Shown: piece after piece, positions 1-9,387 of the stretch
Position numbering within the stretch: position 1 is the stretch's first letter
Layout of the letters: every line of letters begins with the position of its first letter
Source of the DNA: Psychroserpens luteolus
GTDB taxonomy: Bacteria; Bacteroidota; Bacteroidia; Flavobacteriales; Flavobacteriaceae
NCBI RefSeq assembly: GCF_021032705.1
Contig: NZ_JAHVXI010000004.1
Coordinates: forward strand, 1 to 64,000
Reading direction: 5' to 3'
Length of the DNA stretch: 64,000 bases
Program-made: the position numbers and the translations under genes
The notes under the pieces: model-generated
Seen by the model: the letters and a program-made list of their open reading frames with translations, nothing else
Told to the model about the DNA's origin: nothing
Database searches by the model: none

Positions 1-74
1 TACCATTCCGAACAGAGAAGTTAAGCCCATTTGCGCCGATGGTACTGCAATCGTGGGAGAGTAGGTCGTCGCCT
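1..74 (+). rRNA. rrf: 5S ribosomal RNA, 3' part
   Basis: The window opens inside a 5S rRNA. The conserved loop sequence CCGAACAGAGAAGTTAAGCCC and the 3' domain ending GAGAGTAGGTCGTCGCC are visible, directly before a T-run and a strong terminator. The 5' end, and presumably 23S and 16S, lie before the window. The exact 3' end is uncertain by a few bases. Confidence 0.93.
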
Positions 75-80
75 TTTTTG

Positions 81-120
81 AAACCCCGTTCTTATTATAA
101 GAACGGGGTTTTTGTTTTTT
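81..120 (+). terminator. Terminator of the rRNA operon
   Basis: Perfect inverted repeat AAACCCCGTTC / GAACGGGGTTT with a 9-nt loop, followed by a T-rich tail. It lies just after the 5S rRNA, as expected for the end of an rrn operon. Confidence 0.93.
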
Positions 121-218
121 GTGTACTCCAGCGGCTTATTTGTCTAGATTTAGCTTACGATTAAATCCTAGTGACTATTTTTATTTTTTATCTTCGAAAA
201 TAAATATGGAATTATTAA

Positions 219-2654
219 ATGATTGTAAATAAGGAATTAGATTTAGTGTGGGATTTTGTCAATTATACCGATAGAAATGTATTTCTAACAGGTAAGGCAG
301 GAACAGGGAAAACGACTTTTCTTCATAAATTAAAAATGAAGTCTTTAAAGAGAATGGTTGTTGTTGCACCAACTGGTGTGGCAGCCATTAATGCTAAAGG
401 AATTACAATACATTCATTTTTTCAAGTCCCATTTGGACCACTTCTTCCTGATGATGATTTAAATAACTCTTCTAACTTTAATCGAAAATTCAATAAAACG
501 AAAATTAATATAATCAAGTCTCTAGATTTATTAATCATAGATGAGATTAGTATGGTACGTGCGGACTTACTTGATGCAATTGATAAAACATTAAGACGTT
601 TTAGAAGTCGAAATAAAGTTTTTGGCGGTGTTCAATTATTAATGATTGGAGATGTACAACAATTGTCTCCAGTGATAAAAGACCATGAGTGGCAATTGCT
701 TAAACCGTATTATAAAAATATTTATTTTTTTAGCAGTTTAGCTTATCAGCATTGTAATGCGATAACTATAGAGTTGAAGCATATTTATAGGCAAGATAAC
801 CCGAAGTTTATTGAAATTTTAAATGAGATAAGAAATAATAAATTATCTCAATCTTCTATTATAGAACTGAATAAGCGATTTAAACCTGATTTTGTTCCTG
901 CAGAAGATGAAGGTTATATTTCGTTAACCACCCATAATAATAAAGCTGAACATACCAATAAATTAGAACTTGAAAAGCTAAACGGAAGGCATAAAACATA
1001 TAAAGCTATTATTGAAGGAAAGTTCCCTGAATATTCTTACCCTAATAAGGAAGAATTGGTTTTAAAAGTTGGAGCTCAAGTTATGTTTGTTAAGAACGAC
1101 AGTTCAATAGAAAAACGATATTTCAATGGTAAGATTGGTAAAGTTATTTTTTTAGATAAGGACGAGATTATAGTAAAATGTCCCGACGATGATTTTAATA
1201 TTATTACGACTCCAGAAGTTTGGGAAAATATTAATTACACAATCAATCCTGAAACTAAGGTTATTACCGAAAATAAAGTAGGGGCTTACACTCAAATGCC
1301 TTTGCGGCTTGCTTGGTCAATAACAATTCATAAAAGTCAAGGATTAACATTTGAAAAGGCCATTATAGATGCTCAAGGTGCATTTGCTCATGGACAAACC
1401 TATGTTGCATTAAGTAGATGTAAGAGTTTAGATGGATTGGTACTTAAAAGTAAGATAAATGAAAACCACGTTATCAGCGATTCAAATATCAAGTCTTTTA
1501 CTAGGGCATTAGAAGACAATGAACCCGATACTAATATCTTAGAAAAATCTAAAATTGAATTTCAATTAAATTTAATTTCTGAGTTATTCGACTACTACAA
1601 ATTTTTATATCCTGTTAATCGTATTCTAGATATTTATTTTAAAAATAGAGGTAGTATAGAAGGACATGTTGAAATACCGTTGAATGCCATTAAAGTAACT
1701 ATTACAGATTTATTAAAAGTGGCTAACGGATTTAGAGCTCAACTTTTAGAAATGTCAATTGAGAATCAATTGCCAGAGTTTAATGAGTTATTACAAAAGC
1801 GTTTTAAAAAAGCACTAGATTATTTTAATCATCAAACCCAGACTAATATTATAGAACCTTATAAGAGTTTTAACTTTACAACAGATAATAAAGCTTTAGA
1901 CAAAGATATCACAAAGCAATTGGATACTTTTGAAGAATTAATAGCCGCCAAACTACTGTATGTAAATGAACTCACCAATGGTTTTAAAGTGTCTGCCTTT
2001 TTAGAATTGAGAGCCAAGTCTGTTTTTCTTACCAAAGAAAAACCTAAGAAACCGAGAAAAACTGCCATCGAAGGTACGACAAACCTAGAACTTTTCGAAT
2101 TACTTCGCGAATTAAGAAATACAATTGCGCAACGTGAAGATCTAATACATTACCAAATATTTACTCAAAAAGCATTGTATGAAATGTGTGAAACATTGCC
2201 TACCAATAAGAAAGAGCTAAAAACTGTTAATGGTATGGGAAAAGTGCGTGTTGAGAAATATGGAAACGACATATTAGCAGTAATTAGAGGTTATTGTGAT
2301 GAGAATAATATTGAAATATCTTCAGATATCGAGATTTTTGAAAAACCTAAACTTAAACGTAAGAAAGGGGATACAAAAAAAGAATCTCTGAGCTTATTTA
2401 AATCTGGAAAATCTATTGAAGATATTGCTAATGAGCGAGAATTAAATATAAATACAATTGTTGGGCACTTAGCCAGTTTTATATCTTCAGGCGAAGTGAA
2501 AATTACTGATTTGGTTTCAGAAGAACACTACAAAGAATTGAAGAACATAATCCCTAAACATACATTTGAAAACCTATCAGATTTAAAACATCAAATAGAC
2601 GATAAGTATTCCTATGCTGAGCTAAGATTAGTTTTAGAGGATTTATCAAAATAA
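219..2654 (+). CDS. PIF1/RecD-like DNA helicase with C-terminal HRDC-like and helix-turn-helix domains
   Basis: An 811-aa superfamily 1 helicase, probably acting on DNA in replication or repair. Walker A GKAGTGKTT is at residues 25-33, Walker B LLIIDEISM near 105, GDVQQLSPV near 145, and the C-terminal helicase motif TIHKSQGLTFEKA near 370. The last third carries an HRDC-like segment (about 630-700) with the helix-hairpin-helix string VNGMGKVRVEKYG, then a HTH_40-like segment (SIEDIANERELNINTI). This architecture is common in Bacteroidota. It stands alone between the rRNA terminator and a convergent terminator. The family is clear; the cellular role is inferred. Confidence 0.9.
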   Translation: MIVNKELDLVWDFVNYTDRNVFLTGKAGTGKTTFLHKLKMKSLKRMVVVAPTGVAAINAKGITIHSFFQVPFGPLLPDDDLNNSSNFNRKFNKTKINIIKSLDLLIIDEISMVRADLLDAIDKTLRRFRSRNKVFGGVQLLMIGDVQQLSPVIKDHEWQLLKPYYKNIYFFSSLAYQHCNAITIELKHIYRQDNPKFIEILNEIRNNKLSQSSIIELNKRFKPDFVPAEDEGYISLTTHNNKAEHTNKLELEKLNGRHKTYKAIIEGKFPEYSYPNKEELVLKVGAQVMFVKNDSSIEKRYFNGKIGKVIFLDKDEIIVKCPDDDFNIITTPEVWENINYTINPETKVITENKVGAYTQMPLRLAWSITIHKSQGLTFEKAIIDAQGAFAHGQTYVALSRCKSLDGLVLKSKINENHVISDSNIKSFTRALEDNEPDTNILEKSKIEFQLNLISELFDYYKFLYPVNRILDIYFKNRGSIEGHVEIPLNAIKVTITDLLKVANGFRAQLLEMSIENQLPEFNELLQKRFKKALDYFNHQTQTNIIEPYKSFNFTTDNKALDKDITKQLDTFEELIAAKLLYVNELTNGFKVSAFLELRAKSVFLTKEKPKKPRKTAIEGTTNLELFELLRELRNTIAQREDLIHYQIFTQKALYEMCETLPTNKKELKTVNGMGKVRVEKYGNDILAVIRGYCDENNIEISSDIEIFEKPKLKRKKGDTKKESLSLFKSGKSIEDIANERELNINTIVGHLASFISSGEVKITDLVSEEHYKELKNIIPKHTFENLSDLKHQIDDKYSYAELRLVLEDLSK

Positions 2655-2681
2655 AAAAGCTTCAAAAAAATTGAAGCTTTT
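2655..2681. terminator. Convergent terminator between the helicase and acyl-CoA dehydrogenase genes
   Basis: Inverted repeat AAAAGCTTCAA / TTGAAGCTTTT around an A-rich loop. It sits in the 47-bp gap between two converging genes, with A-rich and T-rich sides suited to termination on both strands. Confidence 0.85.
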
Positions 2682-2701
2682 CATTTATCTTGTTTTAAAT
2701 A

Positions 2702-3844
2702 TTACCCTTTAATAACACCTCTTGAGATTACAATTTTTTGAATTTCCGAAGTGCCTTCATAAATTTGAGTAATCTTAGCATCACGCATTAAACGCTCAAC
2801 ATGGTATTCTTTTACAAACCCATTTCCTCCATGTATTTGAACCGCTTCAACAGATTGTTCCATAGCTACTTTAGAAGCATATAACTTCGCCATAGCACTA
2901 GACATATCATAGTTGTTGCCTTGATCTTTATCCCAAGCTGCTTTCATGACTAACATACGAGCTGCCTCAACTTCAGTATACATATCTGCCAATTTAAAAG
3001 CAATGGCTTGGTGGTTGCAAATTTCAGTACCAAAAGCTTTACGTTCTTTAGAATATTTCAGTGCAAGTTCATAGGCTCCAGAAGCAATTCCTAAAGCTTG
3101 AGCAGCAATACCTATACGACCACCCGATAGTGTCTTCATGGCAAACTTAAAGCCAAATCCATCTTCACCAATTCTATTTTCTTTTGGAACTTTTACATCA
3201 TTAAATTGTAAGGTGTGTGTATCACTTCCTCTAATTCCTAACTTATCTTCTTTTGGTCCAATATCGAATCCTTCCATGCCTTTTTCAACAATAAAGGCAT
3301 TAATTCCTCTATGACCTTTTTCTCTATCTGTTTGAGCAATGACTAAGTATACATCACTTCGACCACCATTGGTAATCCAGTTTTTGGTTCCATTAATAAC
3401 GTAATGATCCCCTTTATCTATAGCAGTAGTAGCTTGCGATGTCGCATCACTACCTGCTTCTGGTTCACTTAAACAAAATGCTCCAATAAACTCTCCAGTA
3501 GCTAATTTTGTTAGGTATTTTTGCTTTTGCTCTTCTGTTCCAAAAGCTTCTAACCCATAACACACTAATGAGTTATTTACAGAAACCATAACCGAAGCAG
3601 AGGCATCAATTTTAGAAAGTTCTTCCATAATTAAGACATATGAAATCGCATCCATTCCACTTCCGCCATATTTTGGGTCAACCATAATTCCCATAAAGCC
3701 TAAATCGCCCATCTTTTTAACAAGCTCTTGAGGAAATTGCTGTTTCTCATCTCTCTCTATAACTCCAGGTAATAATTCGGTTTGTGCAAAATCACGAGCT
3801 GCGTCGCGAATCATAATATGTTCTTCGGTTAAACTAAAATCCAT
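2702..3844 (-). CDS. Acyl-CoA dehydrogenase
   Basis: A 380-aa flavoprotein that oxidises an acyl-CoA to the trans-2-enoyl-CoA in fatty-acid or branched-chain amino-acid breakdown, passing electrons to ETF. Length and motifs match the short/medium-chain family: CLSEPEAGSDA (about 128-138) and WITNGG for FAD and substrate binding, and YEGTSEIQ near the C-terminus, which holds the usual catalytic Glu. Chain-length specificity cannot be read from the sequence. Single gene, transcribed toward the helicase and ended by a shared terminator; a near-consensus promoter lies about 40 bp upstream of the start. Confidence 0.95.
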   Translation of the reverse strand: MDFSLTEEHIMIRDAARDFAQTELLPGVIERDEKQQFPQELVKKMGDLGFMGIMVDPKYGGSGMDAISYVLIMEELSKIDASASVMVSVNNSLVCYGLEAFGTEEQKQKYLTKLATGEFIGAFCLSEPEAGSDATSQATTAIDKGDHYVINGTKNWITNGGRSDVYLVIAQTDREKGHRGINAFIVEKGMEGFDIGPKEDKLGIRGSDTHTLQFNDVKVPKENRIGEDGFGFKFAMKTLSGGRIGIAAQALGIASGAYELALKYSKERKAFGTEICNHQAIAFKLADMYTEVEAARMLVMKAAWDKDQGNNYDMSSAMAKLYASKVAMEQSVEAVQIHGGNGFVKEYHVERLMRDAKITQIYEGTSEIQKIVISRGVIKG

Positions 3845-3881
3845 AGTCTTAATAAATTATTGAATTGATAAAAAGTGAGTG

Positions 3882-3912
3882 CAAAGATAAGTCTTTATTA
3901 GTATATTTTCAA
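3882..3912 (-). promoter_or_regulatory. Predicted promoter of the acyl-CoA dehydrogenase gene
   Basis: On the minus strand the -7 box reads TATCTTTG (plus-strand CAAAGATA, 3882-3889), with a TTG -33 box (plus-strand CAA, 3910-3912). The 20-bp spacer is one base longer than the usual 17-19 for Bacteroidota sigma-A promoters. Confidence 0.5.
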
Positions 3913-3936
3913 TAAGGATTACTATTTTTACTGAAT

Positions 3937-4995
3937 ATGATAAAATCTAAGTACAATGTTATTGGAGTGATGTCTGGAACATCTTTAGATGGAATTGATC
4001 TAGCTTATATTACATTTGAGTATAACTCGAACTGGATATTTCATATTCATGCTGCTGAAACAACTTCATATCCAGATTTTTGGAAACAAAAATTAGCTCA
4101 TCTTGTGAACTTCAATATAGAAGGGCTTAAGGAAATTGATAAGGATTATACATTATATTTATCTCAAGTAATTAATGATTTTATTAAGAAACATCAACTA
4201 AACGATATTGATGCTATTTGTTCTCACGGTCATACAGCCTTACATCAACCAGATAAAGGATTTACGTATCAAATAGGAAACCATCCCAGATTAGCCAAAC
4301 TTATAGAACAACGTCTTGTTTGTGATTTCCGAGTACAGGATGTAGCACTTGGAGGTCAAGGCGCTCCTTTAGTACCTATTGGTGATCGATTATTGTTTTC
4401 GGAGTACGATTACTGTATCAACTTAGGAGGTTTTGCAAATATTTCTTCTGAAATTGATAACAAACGAATAGCATATGATATTTGTCCTGTTAATATTGTT
4501 ATGAACCGCTATGCCAAAGCTCTCGGTTATGATTATGATGATAAAGGTATGATTGCTAAAACAGGTGTGCTAAATCTGAAGTTATTAAATAATTTAAACC
4601 AAATCGATTTTTATAAAGAACAACCTCCGAAGTCATTAGGTTTAGAGTGGGTAGATAATTACATAAGCCCAATATTAGAAACAAGTACCCTCTCAGAAGC
4701 TAATATCTTGAGAACTTTTGTTGAGCATATAGCTATACAAATTGCAAATTCTATAGATATGAATGCCAGAGTTCTTTTTACAGGAGGTGGCACCTATAAT
4801 GATTTTCTGCTTGAACGAATTGTTAACCATAAGCAATTTGAATTGATAAGACCTTCATACGATATTATAGAGTATAAAGAGGCTCTAATATTTGGGTTAC
4901 TTGGTGTACTTAAATTAAGAGGTGAAATCAATTGTTTATCAACGGTTACAGGTGCAAATAATGATCACTCTTCAGGAGAAATATTTTATCCATAA
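3937..4995 (+). CDS. anmK: Anhydro-N-acetylmuramic acid kinase
   Basis: A 352-aa sugar kinase that opens and phosphorylates 1,6-anhydro-MurNAc to MurNAc-6-phosphate, recycling cell-wall muropeptides in the cytoplasm. The N-terminal ATP-binding signature GVMSGTSLDGIDLA is at residues 10-23; CSHGHTALHQP, the DFR motif, GGQGAPLVPIGD and INLGGFANIS follow in family order, and FTGGGTYNDFL marks the second ATP-binding strand. Length is typical. The gene is divergent from the acyl-CoA dehydrogenase with about 90 bp between them and is not part of a visible recycling operon. Confidence 0.96.
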   Translation: MIKSKYNVIGVMSGTSLDGIDLAYITFEYNSNWIFHIHAAETTSYPDFWKQKLAHLVNFNIEGLKEIDKDYTLYLSQVINDFIKKHQLNDIDAICSHGHTALHQPDKGFTYQIGNHPRLAKLIEQRLVCDFRVQDVALGGQGAPLVPIGDRLLFSEYDYCINLGGFANISSEIDNKRIAYDICPVNIVMNRYAKALGYDYDDKGMIAKTGVLNLKLLNNLNQIDFYKEQPPKSLGLEWVDNYISPILETSTLSEANILRTFVEHIAIQIANSIDMNARVLFTGGGTYNDFLLERIVNHKQFELIRPSYDIIEYKEALIFGLLGVLKLRGEINCLSTVTGANNDHSSGEIFYP

Positions 4996-5034
4996 AATTA
5001 TTGTAAATTTCTAATCTAGCGATTTTTAGTTTTT

Positions 5035-5042
5035 TATATTTG
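5035..5042 (+). promoter_or_regulatory. -7 box candidate upstream of the amino-acid dehydrogenase gene
   Basis: TATATTTG matches the Bacteroidota -7 consensus TAnnTTTG. No TTG is found at the proper distance upstream, so only half of the promoter is supported. It would give a leader of roughly 100 nt before the start at 5149. Confidence 0.4.
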
Positions 5043-5148
5043 TTATAGAATAACTAACTAATGACACAAGTGAATTCAGAACTTATTTTGATATAATTTT
5101 TGAAAACGCGAGTTGCATCTAAACCAACTGAAAACTAAGAACTCTTAG

Positions 5149-6375
5149 ATGAAAGAACTACTCCAAAAGTACGAAGATAAAGACCCTGAAATCATTTTTA
5201 ATTGGAAAGACCCAGAAACAGAAGCTGAAGGCTGGACTGTTATCAATTCCCTTCGTGGTGGTGCTGCTGGAGGCGGAACAAGAATGCGCAAAGGACTTGA
5301 TATGAATGAGGTACTATCACTTGCAAAAACAATGGAAGTGAAATTTACAGTATCTGGACCTGGGATTGGAGGGGCTAAATCTGGGATAAATTTTGATCCT
5401 AAGGATCCTAGAAAAAAGGGAGTTTTAGAACGTTGGTACAAAGCTGTCGCTCCACTATTGAAAAGTTATTATGGAACAGGAGGAGATCTCAATGTTGATG
5501 AGATCCATGAAGTTATTCCAATTACCGAAGAAAGTGGTGTTTGGCATCCTCAAGAAGGTGTTTTTGAAGGACATTTCAAACCAACCCAAGCAGATAAAAT
5601 TAATCGTATTGGTCAATTGCGTTATGGTGTAATCAAAGTAATAGAAAACCCTAAATACACACCTAGTGTAGCAAAAAAGTATACTGTTGCCGATATGATC
5701 ACAGGTTTTGGTGTTGCAGAAGCTGCTAAGCATTTTTATGATGTTCAAGGCGATTCTATAAAAGGAAAGCGCGCAATTGTACAAGGTTTTGGTAACGTAG
5801 GAGCAGCAGCGGCTTTTTATTTGTCTCAAATGGGAGCAAAAGTTGTTGGTATTATAGATATCGTTGGAGGTTTGATAAATGAAGATGGATTCTCTTTTGA
5901 AGATATTACCGAACTATATTTGACTAAGTCTGGAAACACTTTGGTAAGCGAGAACCTCATTCCTTTTTCTGAAATGAATGAAAAGATATGGTCACTCAAG
6001 ACCGAAATTTTCGCACCATGTGCAGCTTCAAGACTAATAACTCAAGATCAAATCGATCAAATGATTGATACTGGTTTAGAAGTTATTTCATGTGGCGCTA
6101 ATGTTCCTTTTGCTGATAAAGAAATTTTCTTTGGAAGTATTATGGAACATACAGATAATAAAGTAAGCTTAATTCCAGATTTTATTTCCAATTGTGGTAT
6201 GGCTAGAGTTTTTGCATACTTTATGGAACGTAAAGTTAAAATGACAGATGAGGCGATTTTTAATGATACTTCTGAAATCATAAAAAAAGCTATTGAAAGA
6301 GTTTATGATAAAAATCAAACTAAAACAGGTATTAGTGCTACTGCATTTGAAATAGCCTTAACTCAATTAATATAA
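5149..6375 (+). CDS. Glu/Leu/Phe/Val-type amino-acid dehydrogenase
   Basis: A 408-aa NAD(P)-dependent oxidative deaminase that converts an amino acid to its 2-oxo acid and ammonia. The catalytic-lysine region GIGGAKSGI is at about residues 72-80, the dimerisation/substrate domain is N-terminal, and the Rossmann motif GFGNVGAAAAFYL is near 209-221. This clade is common in Flavobacteria and usually annotated simply as Glu/Leu/Phe/Val dehydrogenase; substrate choice cannot be decided here, and leucine or another branched-chain substrate is as likely as glutamate. The nhaD gene follows after 10 bp, so the two are probably co-transcribed. Confidence 0.92.
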   Translation: MKELLQKYEDKDPEIIFNWKDPETEAEGWTVINSLRGGAAGGGTRMRKGLDMNEVLSLAKTMEVKFTVSGPGIGGAKSGINFDPKDPRKKGVLERWYKAVAPLLKSYYGTGGDLNVDEIHEVIPITEESGVWHPQEGVFEGHFKPTQADKINRIGQLRYGVIKVIENPKYTPSVAKKYTVADMITGFGVAEAAKHFYDVQGDSIKGKRAIVQGFGNVGAAAAFYLSQMGAKVVGIIDIVGGLINEDGFSFEDITELYLTKSGNTLVSENLIPFSEMNEKIWSLKTEIFAPCAASRLITQDQIDQMIDTGLEVISCGANVPFADKEIFFGSIMEHTDNKVSLIPDFISNCGMARVFAYFMERKVKMTDEAIFNDTSEIIKKAIERVYDKNQTKTGISATAFEIALTQLI

Positions 6376-6385
6376 TCCAATCACT

Positions 6386-7783
6386 ATGGAAAGCATAATT
6401 ATAATCGTATTTGTATTAGGTTATTTAGCCATTACAGTAGAACACAGTATTAAAATTGATAAGCTAATCCCTGCCTTAGTTATGATGGCAATAAGCTGGG
6501 CGTTGATTTCGTTAGGCATTGATTCTTTTTCACAATGGTTTGATTCATCTAGCCATGGATTGGTAGATGGTTTTGATACTTTGGGACATGAAGACAAAAT
6601 GCACTGGATGGAAGAAACATTACTTCATCATTTAGGGAAAACTGCTGAAATCTTAGTGTTCTTACTTGGAGCAATGACCATTGTGGAAATTATAGATTAT
6701 TTTGATGGATTTTCAACAATAAAAGGATTTATCAAAACGAAAAGTAAAAAAAGAATCCTTTGGATTTTTGGATTTTTGGCCTTTTTTCTCTCGGCAATTA
6801 TCGACAACTTAACTGCAACAATTGTTTTAATATCTATACTACAAAAACTAATTTCTGATAGAAGCGTTCGCATATGGTATGCTGGTTTAATAATTATAGC
6901 AGCCAATGCTGGAGGAGCTTGGTCACCTATTGGAGATGTTACAACTACAATGTTATGGATTGGTAAAAAAGTGACCACAGGCTATCTATTTGGATACCTG
7001 TTTATCCCTTCTCTTTTATGTATGCTTGTTCCGTTTTTAGTGGCCTCTTTTATGAAACCCTTTCAGGGACAATTAGAAAATGATATAGATGAAGACTCTA
7101 ATAAACCCAAAAGTAAATTTAGCTCAACAATGCTTTATCTTGGGCTAGGAGGTATTGTATCTGTGCCAATCTTCAAGACTGTTACACATTTACCGCCTTA
7201 TGTAGGAATGATGCTGGCACTTGGTGTCGTAGCAATTTTTGCCGAAATATATAGTAATTCTAAATTTAGTATCTCAAGTCATGATTCTGAAGAAAGCGAT
7301 GCTCATGCTCACCATAGTCCAGTGCATCACTCTTTATCCAAAATTGAGTTACCTAGTATTCTGTTTTTTCTCGGAATTTTAATGGCTGTAGCCGCATTAG
7401 AATCATTGGGAATTTTGTTTGGATTTGCAAATTCATTACAAGAGACTATGCCGATGTTAACAACCGAAATGGATGGAACAAGAGTCTCCGATTTAGTGGT
7501 TGTATTACTTGGTGTAGGGTCTGCTGTAATTGATAATGTGCCACTAGTTGCTGCTAGTTTGGGAATGTTCTCAGAAGCTATAGACGACCAATTATGGCAC
7601 TTTATAGCATATTCAGCAGGTACAGGTGGAAGTATGCTAATTATTGGTTCTGCAGCAGGTGTCGTTGCTATGGGAATGGAGAAAATAGACTTTTTCTGGT
7701 ATCTTAAAAAAATCTCATGGTTAGCCCTAATTGGCTTTTTAGCTGGAGCTGTAGCATTCTTATTTACAAGAACATTATTTTAA
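6386..7783 (+). CDS. nhaD: NhaD-type sodium/proton antiporter
   Basis: A 465-aa inner-membrane transporter with about 12 hydrophobic segments, expected to exchange Na+ (or Li+) for H+. Typical NhaD/ArsB-fold features are seen in both halves: the duplicated Asp-Asn strings SAIIDNLTATIV (about 132-143) and SAVIDNVPLVAAS (about 378-390), and WSPIGDVTTTMLW. A His-rich loop (AHAHHSPVHHS, about 306-316) lies between the two halves. It sits 10 bp after the dehydrogenase and 66 bp before exbB. Salt-linked energetics fit a marine host; the link to the downstream TonB genes is inference. Confidence 0.93.
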   Translation: MESIIIIVFVLGYLAITVEHSIKIDKLIPALVMMAISWALISLGIDSFSQWFDSSSHGLVDGFDTLGHEDKMHWMEETLLHHLGKTAEILVFLLGAMTIVEIIDYFDGFSTIKGFIKTKSKKRILWIFGFLAFFLSAIIDNLTATIVLISILQKLISDRSVRIWYAGLIIIAANAGGAWSPIGDVTTTMLWIGKKVTTGYLFGYLFIPSLLCMLVPFLVASFMKPFQGQLENDIDEDSNKPKSKFSSTMLYLGLGGIVSVPIFKTVTHLPPYVGMMLALGVVAIFAEIYSNSKFSISSHDSEESDAHAHHSPVHHSLSKIELPSILFFLGILMAVAALESLGILFGFANSLQETMPMLTTEMDGTRVSDLVVVLLGVGSAVIDNVPLVAASLGMFSEAIDDQLWHFIAYSAGTGGSMLIIGSAAGVVAMGMEKIDFFWYLKKISWLALIGFLAGAVAFLFTRTLF

Positions 7784-7849
7784 GAATATACTTTAGCAAG
7801 AAAACAATCGTTATTACAATAGTTAAAATTAATTTTCAATTTTATTAAT

Positions 7850-8533
7850 ATGATAATTCAAGAGGGAGCAGAAGTAATTACTGATGCAGAATCAACCGAA
7901 AAAACATTATCCATCATAGAGCTCATAAGTAGTGGTGGTACAGCTGGGCAAATTATAATTGCCTTGTTATTCGTTCTATTAATTGCCGCAATTTATATTT
8001 ATTTTGAACGCCTTTTTGCTATCAAATCAGCATCTAAGGTTGATTCAAATTTTATGAATCAAATCAAAGACCATGTAAGTAATGGAAAGATTGATTCGGC
8101 TCAAATGTTATGTGCTCAAGTTAATTCACCTGTTTCGAGGTTAATAAATAAAGGAATTACTAGAGTTGGAAAACCTCTCGAAGACATCAATACGGCTATT
8201 GAAAATGCAGGACGATTAGAAATTTACAGTCTTGAAAAGAACGTTAGTATTTTGGCTACAGTTTCAGGAGTAGCACCTATGATTGGATTTTTAGGAACAG
8301 TAATAGGTATGATTTTATCCATTTTTGAAATTGCTAATTCTGGAGGCCAAATAGATATCAAACAACTATCTGATGGCTTGTATACAGCTATGACAACAAC
8401 CGTTGCTGGTCTTATTGTTGGTATTGTTGCATACATGGCTTATAATCATTTAGTAGTAAAGACCGATAAGGTAGTTTATCAAATGGAAGCGAATTCATTA
8501 GAATTTTTAGATCACTTAAACGAACCTATTTAA
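7850..8533 (+). CDS. exbB: MotA/TolQ/ExbB proton-channel family protein
   Basis: A 227-aa inner-membrane component of the TonB energising complex, which uses the proton gradient to power outer-membrane transport. Three membrane segments are visible: about 36-52, 132-156 (VAPMIGFLGTVIGMI) and 176-198 (TAMTTTVAGLIVGIVAY). The conserved T-x-x-G-L/I-x-x-G pattern of ExbB/TolQ helices is present. Its stop overlaps the exbD start by one base, and the run continues into a second ExbD-like gene, tonB and folC, so this is one operon. Confidence 0.94.
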   Translation: MIIQEGAEVITDAESTEKTLSIIELISSGGTAGQIIIALLFVLLIAAIYIYFERLFAIKSASKVDSNFMNQIKDHVSNGKIDSAQMLCAQVNSPVSRLINKGITRVGKPLEDINTAIENAGRLEIYSLEKNVSILATVSGVAPMIGFLGTVIGMILSIFEIANSGGQIDIKQLSDGLYTAMTTTVAGLIVGIVAYMAYNHLVVKTDKVVYQMEANSLEFLDHLNEPI

Positions 8534-8928
8534 TGAATTTAAGAGGAAGAAATAAAGTAACACCAGAATTCAATATGTCTTCAATGACAGATATTGTATT
8601 CTTGTTATTGATCTTTTTTATGCTAGCCTCTACTTTGGTTACTACAAACGCTATTGATATTTTATTACCAAAAGCTAGTGGTAAAACCGAAAACAAAAGA
8701 TCGGTAGCTGTTAGTATAAAAAAGGATTTGACATATTATATAGACCAAAAGCGTGTTGGTGAAAGTGTTCTGGAACGAGAATTAATTTCAGCTCTATCAA
8801 GTCAGGACGAACCAACTGTGGTCTTACGTGCCGAAAAATCGGTGCCTGTTGAGAATGTTGTGAAAGTGATGGATATTGCTAATAGAAATAAATTCAAGGT
8901 AATTTTAGCGGTTAAACCAAATAATTAA
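8533..8928 (+). CDS. exbD: ExbD/TolR family biopolymer transport protein
   Basis: A 131-aa partner of ExbB with one N-terminal membrane helix and a periplasmic domain. The sequence SSMTDIVFLLLIFFMLAST contains the conserved Asp at the start of the helix that carries protons through the ExbB pentamer. The soluble part (VVLRAEKSVPVENVVKVMDIA) is the usual ExbD/TolR fold. Start ATG overlaps the exbB stop (TTTAATG). Followed immediately by a paralogue at 8930. Confidence 0.95.
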   Translation: MNLRGRNKVTPEFNMSSMTDIVFLLLIFFMLASTLVTTNAIDILLPKASGKTENKRSVAVSIKKDLTYYIDQKRVGESVLERELISALSSQDEPTVVLRAEKSVPVENVVKVMDIANRNKFKVILAVKPNN

Positions 8929-8929
8929 T

Positions 8930-9319
8930 GTGAAACGAAATTTAAAACCTTTCATCTATATTGGATTAGGAATCGTTTTATGCGTAACACTTTATTATTT
9001 TAAAACCATTACTGATAAAGTAGAACATCGTACTGGCATTGATATTTTGATGCCTCTATCTACAACAAATGATTCTATTCAACATAAGAATAGTGTTGTT
9101 GTAAAAATAAAGAAGGACTTAAATGTCTACATTGATGATATTCAACACAATATAATAGATATAGAAAGAGTTTTATTGGACAAGGCTGTAAATGATAGCC
9201 TGATAGTAATTTTACAAGCAGAAAAATCGGTTCCGGTTGCACATATGATTGATGTGATGGAAATTGCTAATACACATAAATTCAAAGTTATAATGGCAGT
9301 AAAACCTGTCGATGAATAG
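8930..9319 (+). CDS. Divergent ExbD-like paralogue lacking the membrane Asp
   Basis: A 129-aa protein clearly related to the ExbD encoded just upstream: both share IDILxP near residue 40, then VKIKKDLxxYIDD-like strands and AEKSVPVxxxxxVMxIANxxKFKVIxAVKP at the C-terminus. Its membrane helix (about 8-26, FIYIGLGIVLCVTLYYF) has no acidic residue, and the TDIVFLLLIFF stretch that normally carries the proton-relay Asp is absent. The start must be GTG at 8930, because the overlapping ATG reads straight into a stop (ATGTGA). It is probably a local duplicate kept for an accessory or regulatory role; decay toward a pseudogene is the alternative, though the frame is open and the soluble domain well kept. 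Confidence 0.8.
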   Translation: MKRNLKPFIYIGLGIVLCVTLYYFKTITDKVEHRTGIDILMPLSTTNDSIQHKNSVVVKIKKDLNVYIDDIQHNIIDIERVLLDKAVNDSLIVILQAEKSVPVAHMIDVMEIANTHKFKVIMAVKPVDE

Positions 9320-9387
9320 CTTAAAGCAAAAGTTTGGAACGAATGTTGTAATTTACTCCATGACTATAATTAAATAAGAAGGTTAAA

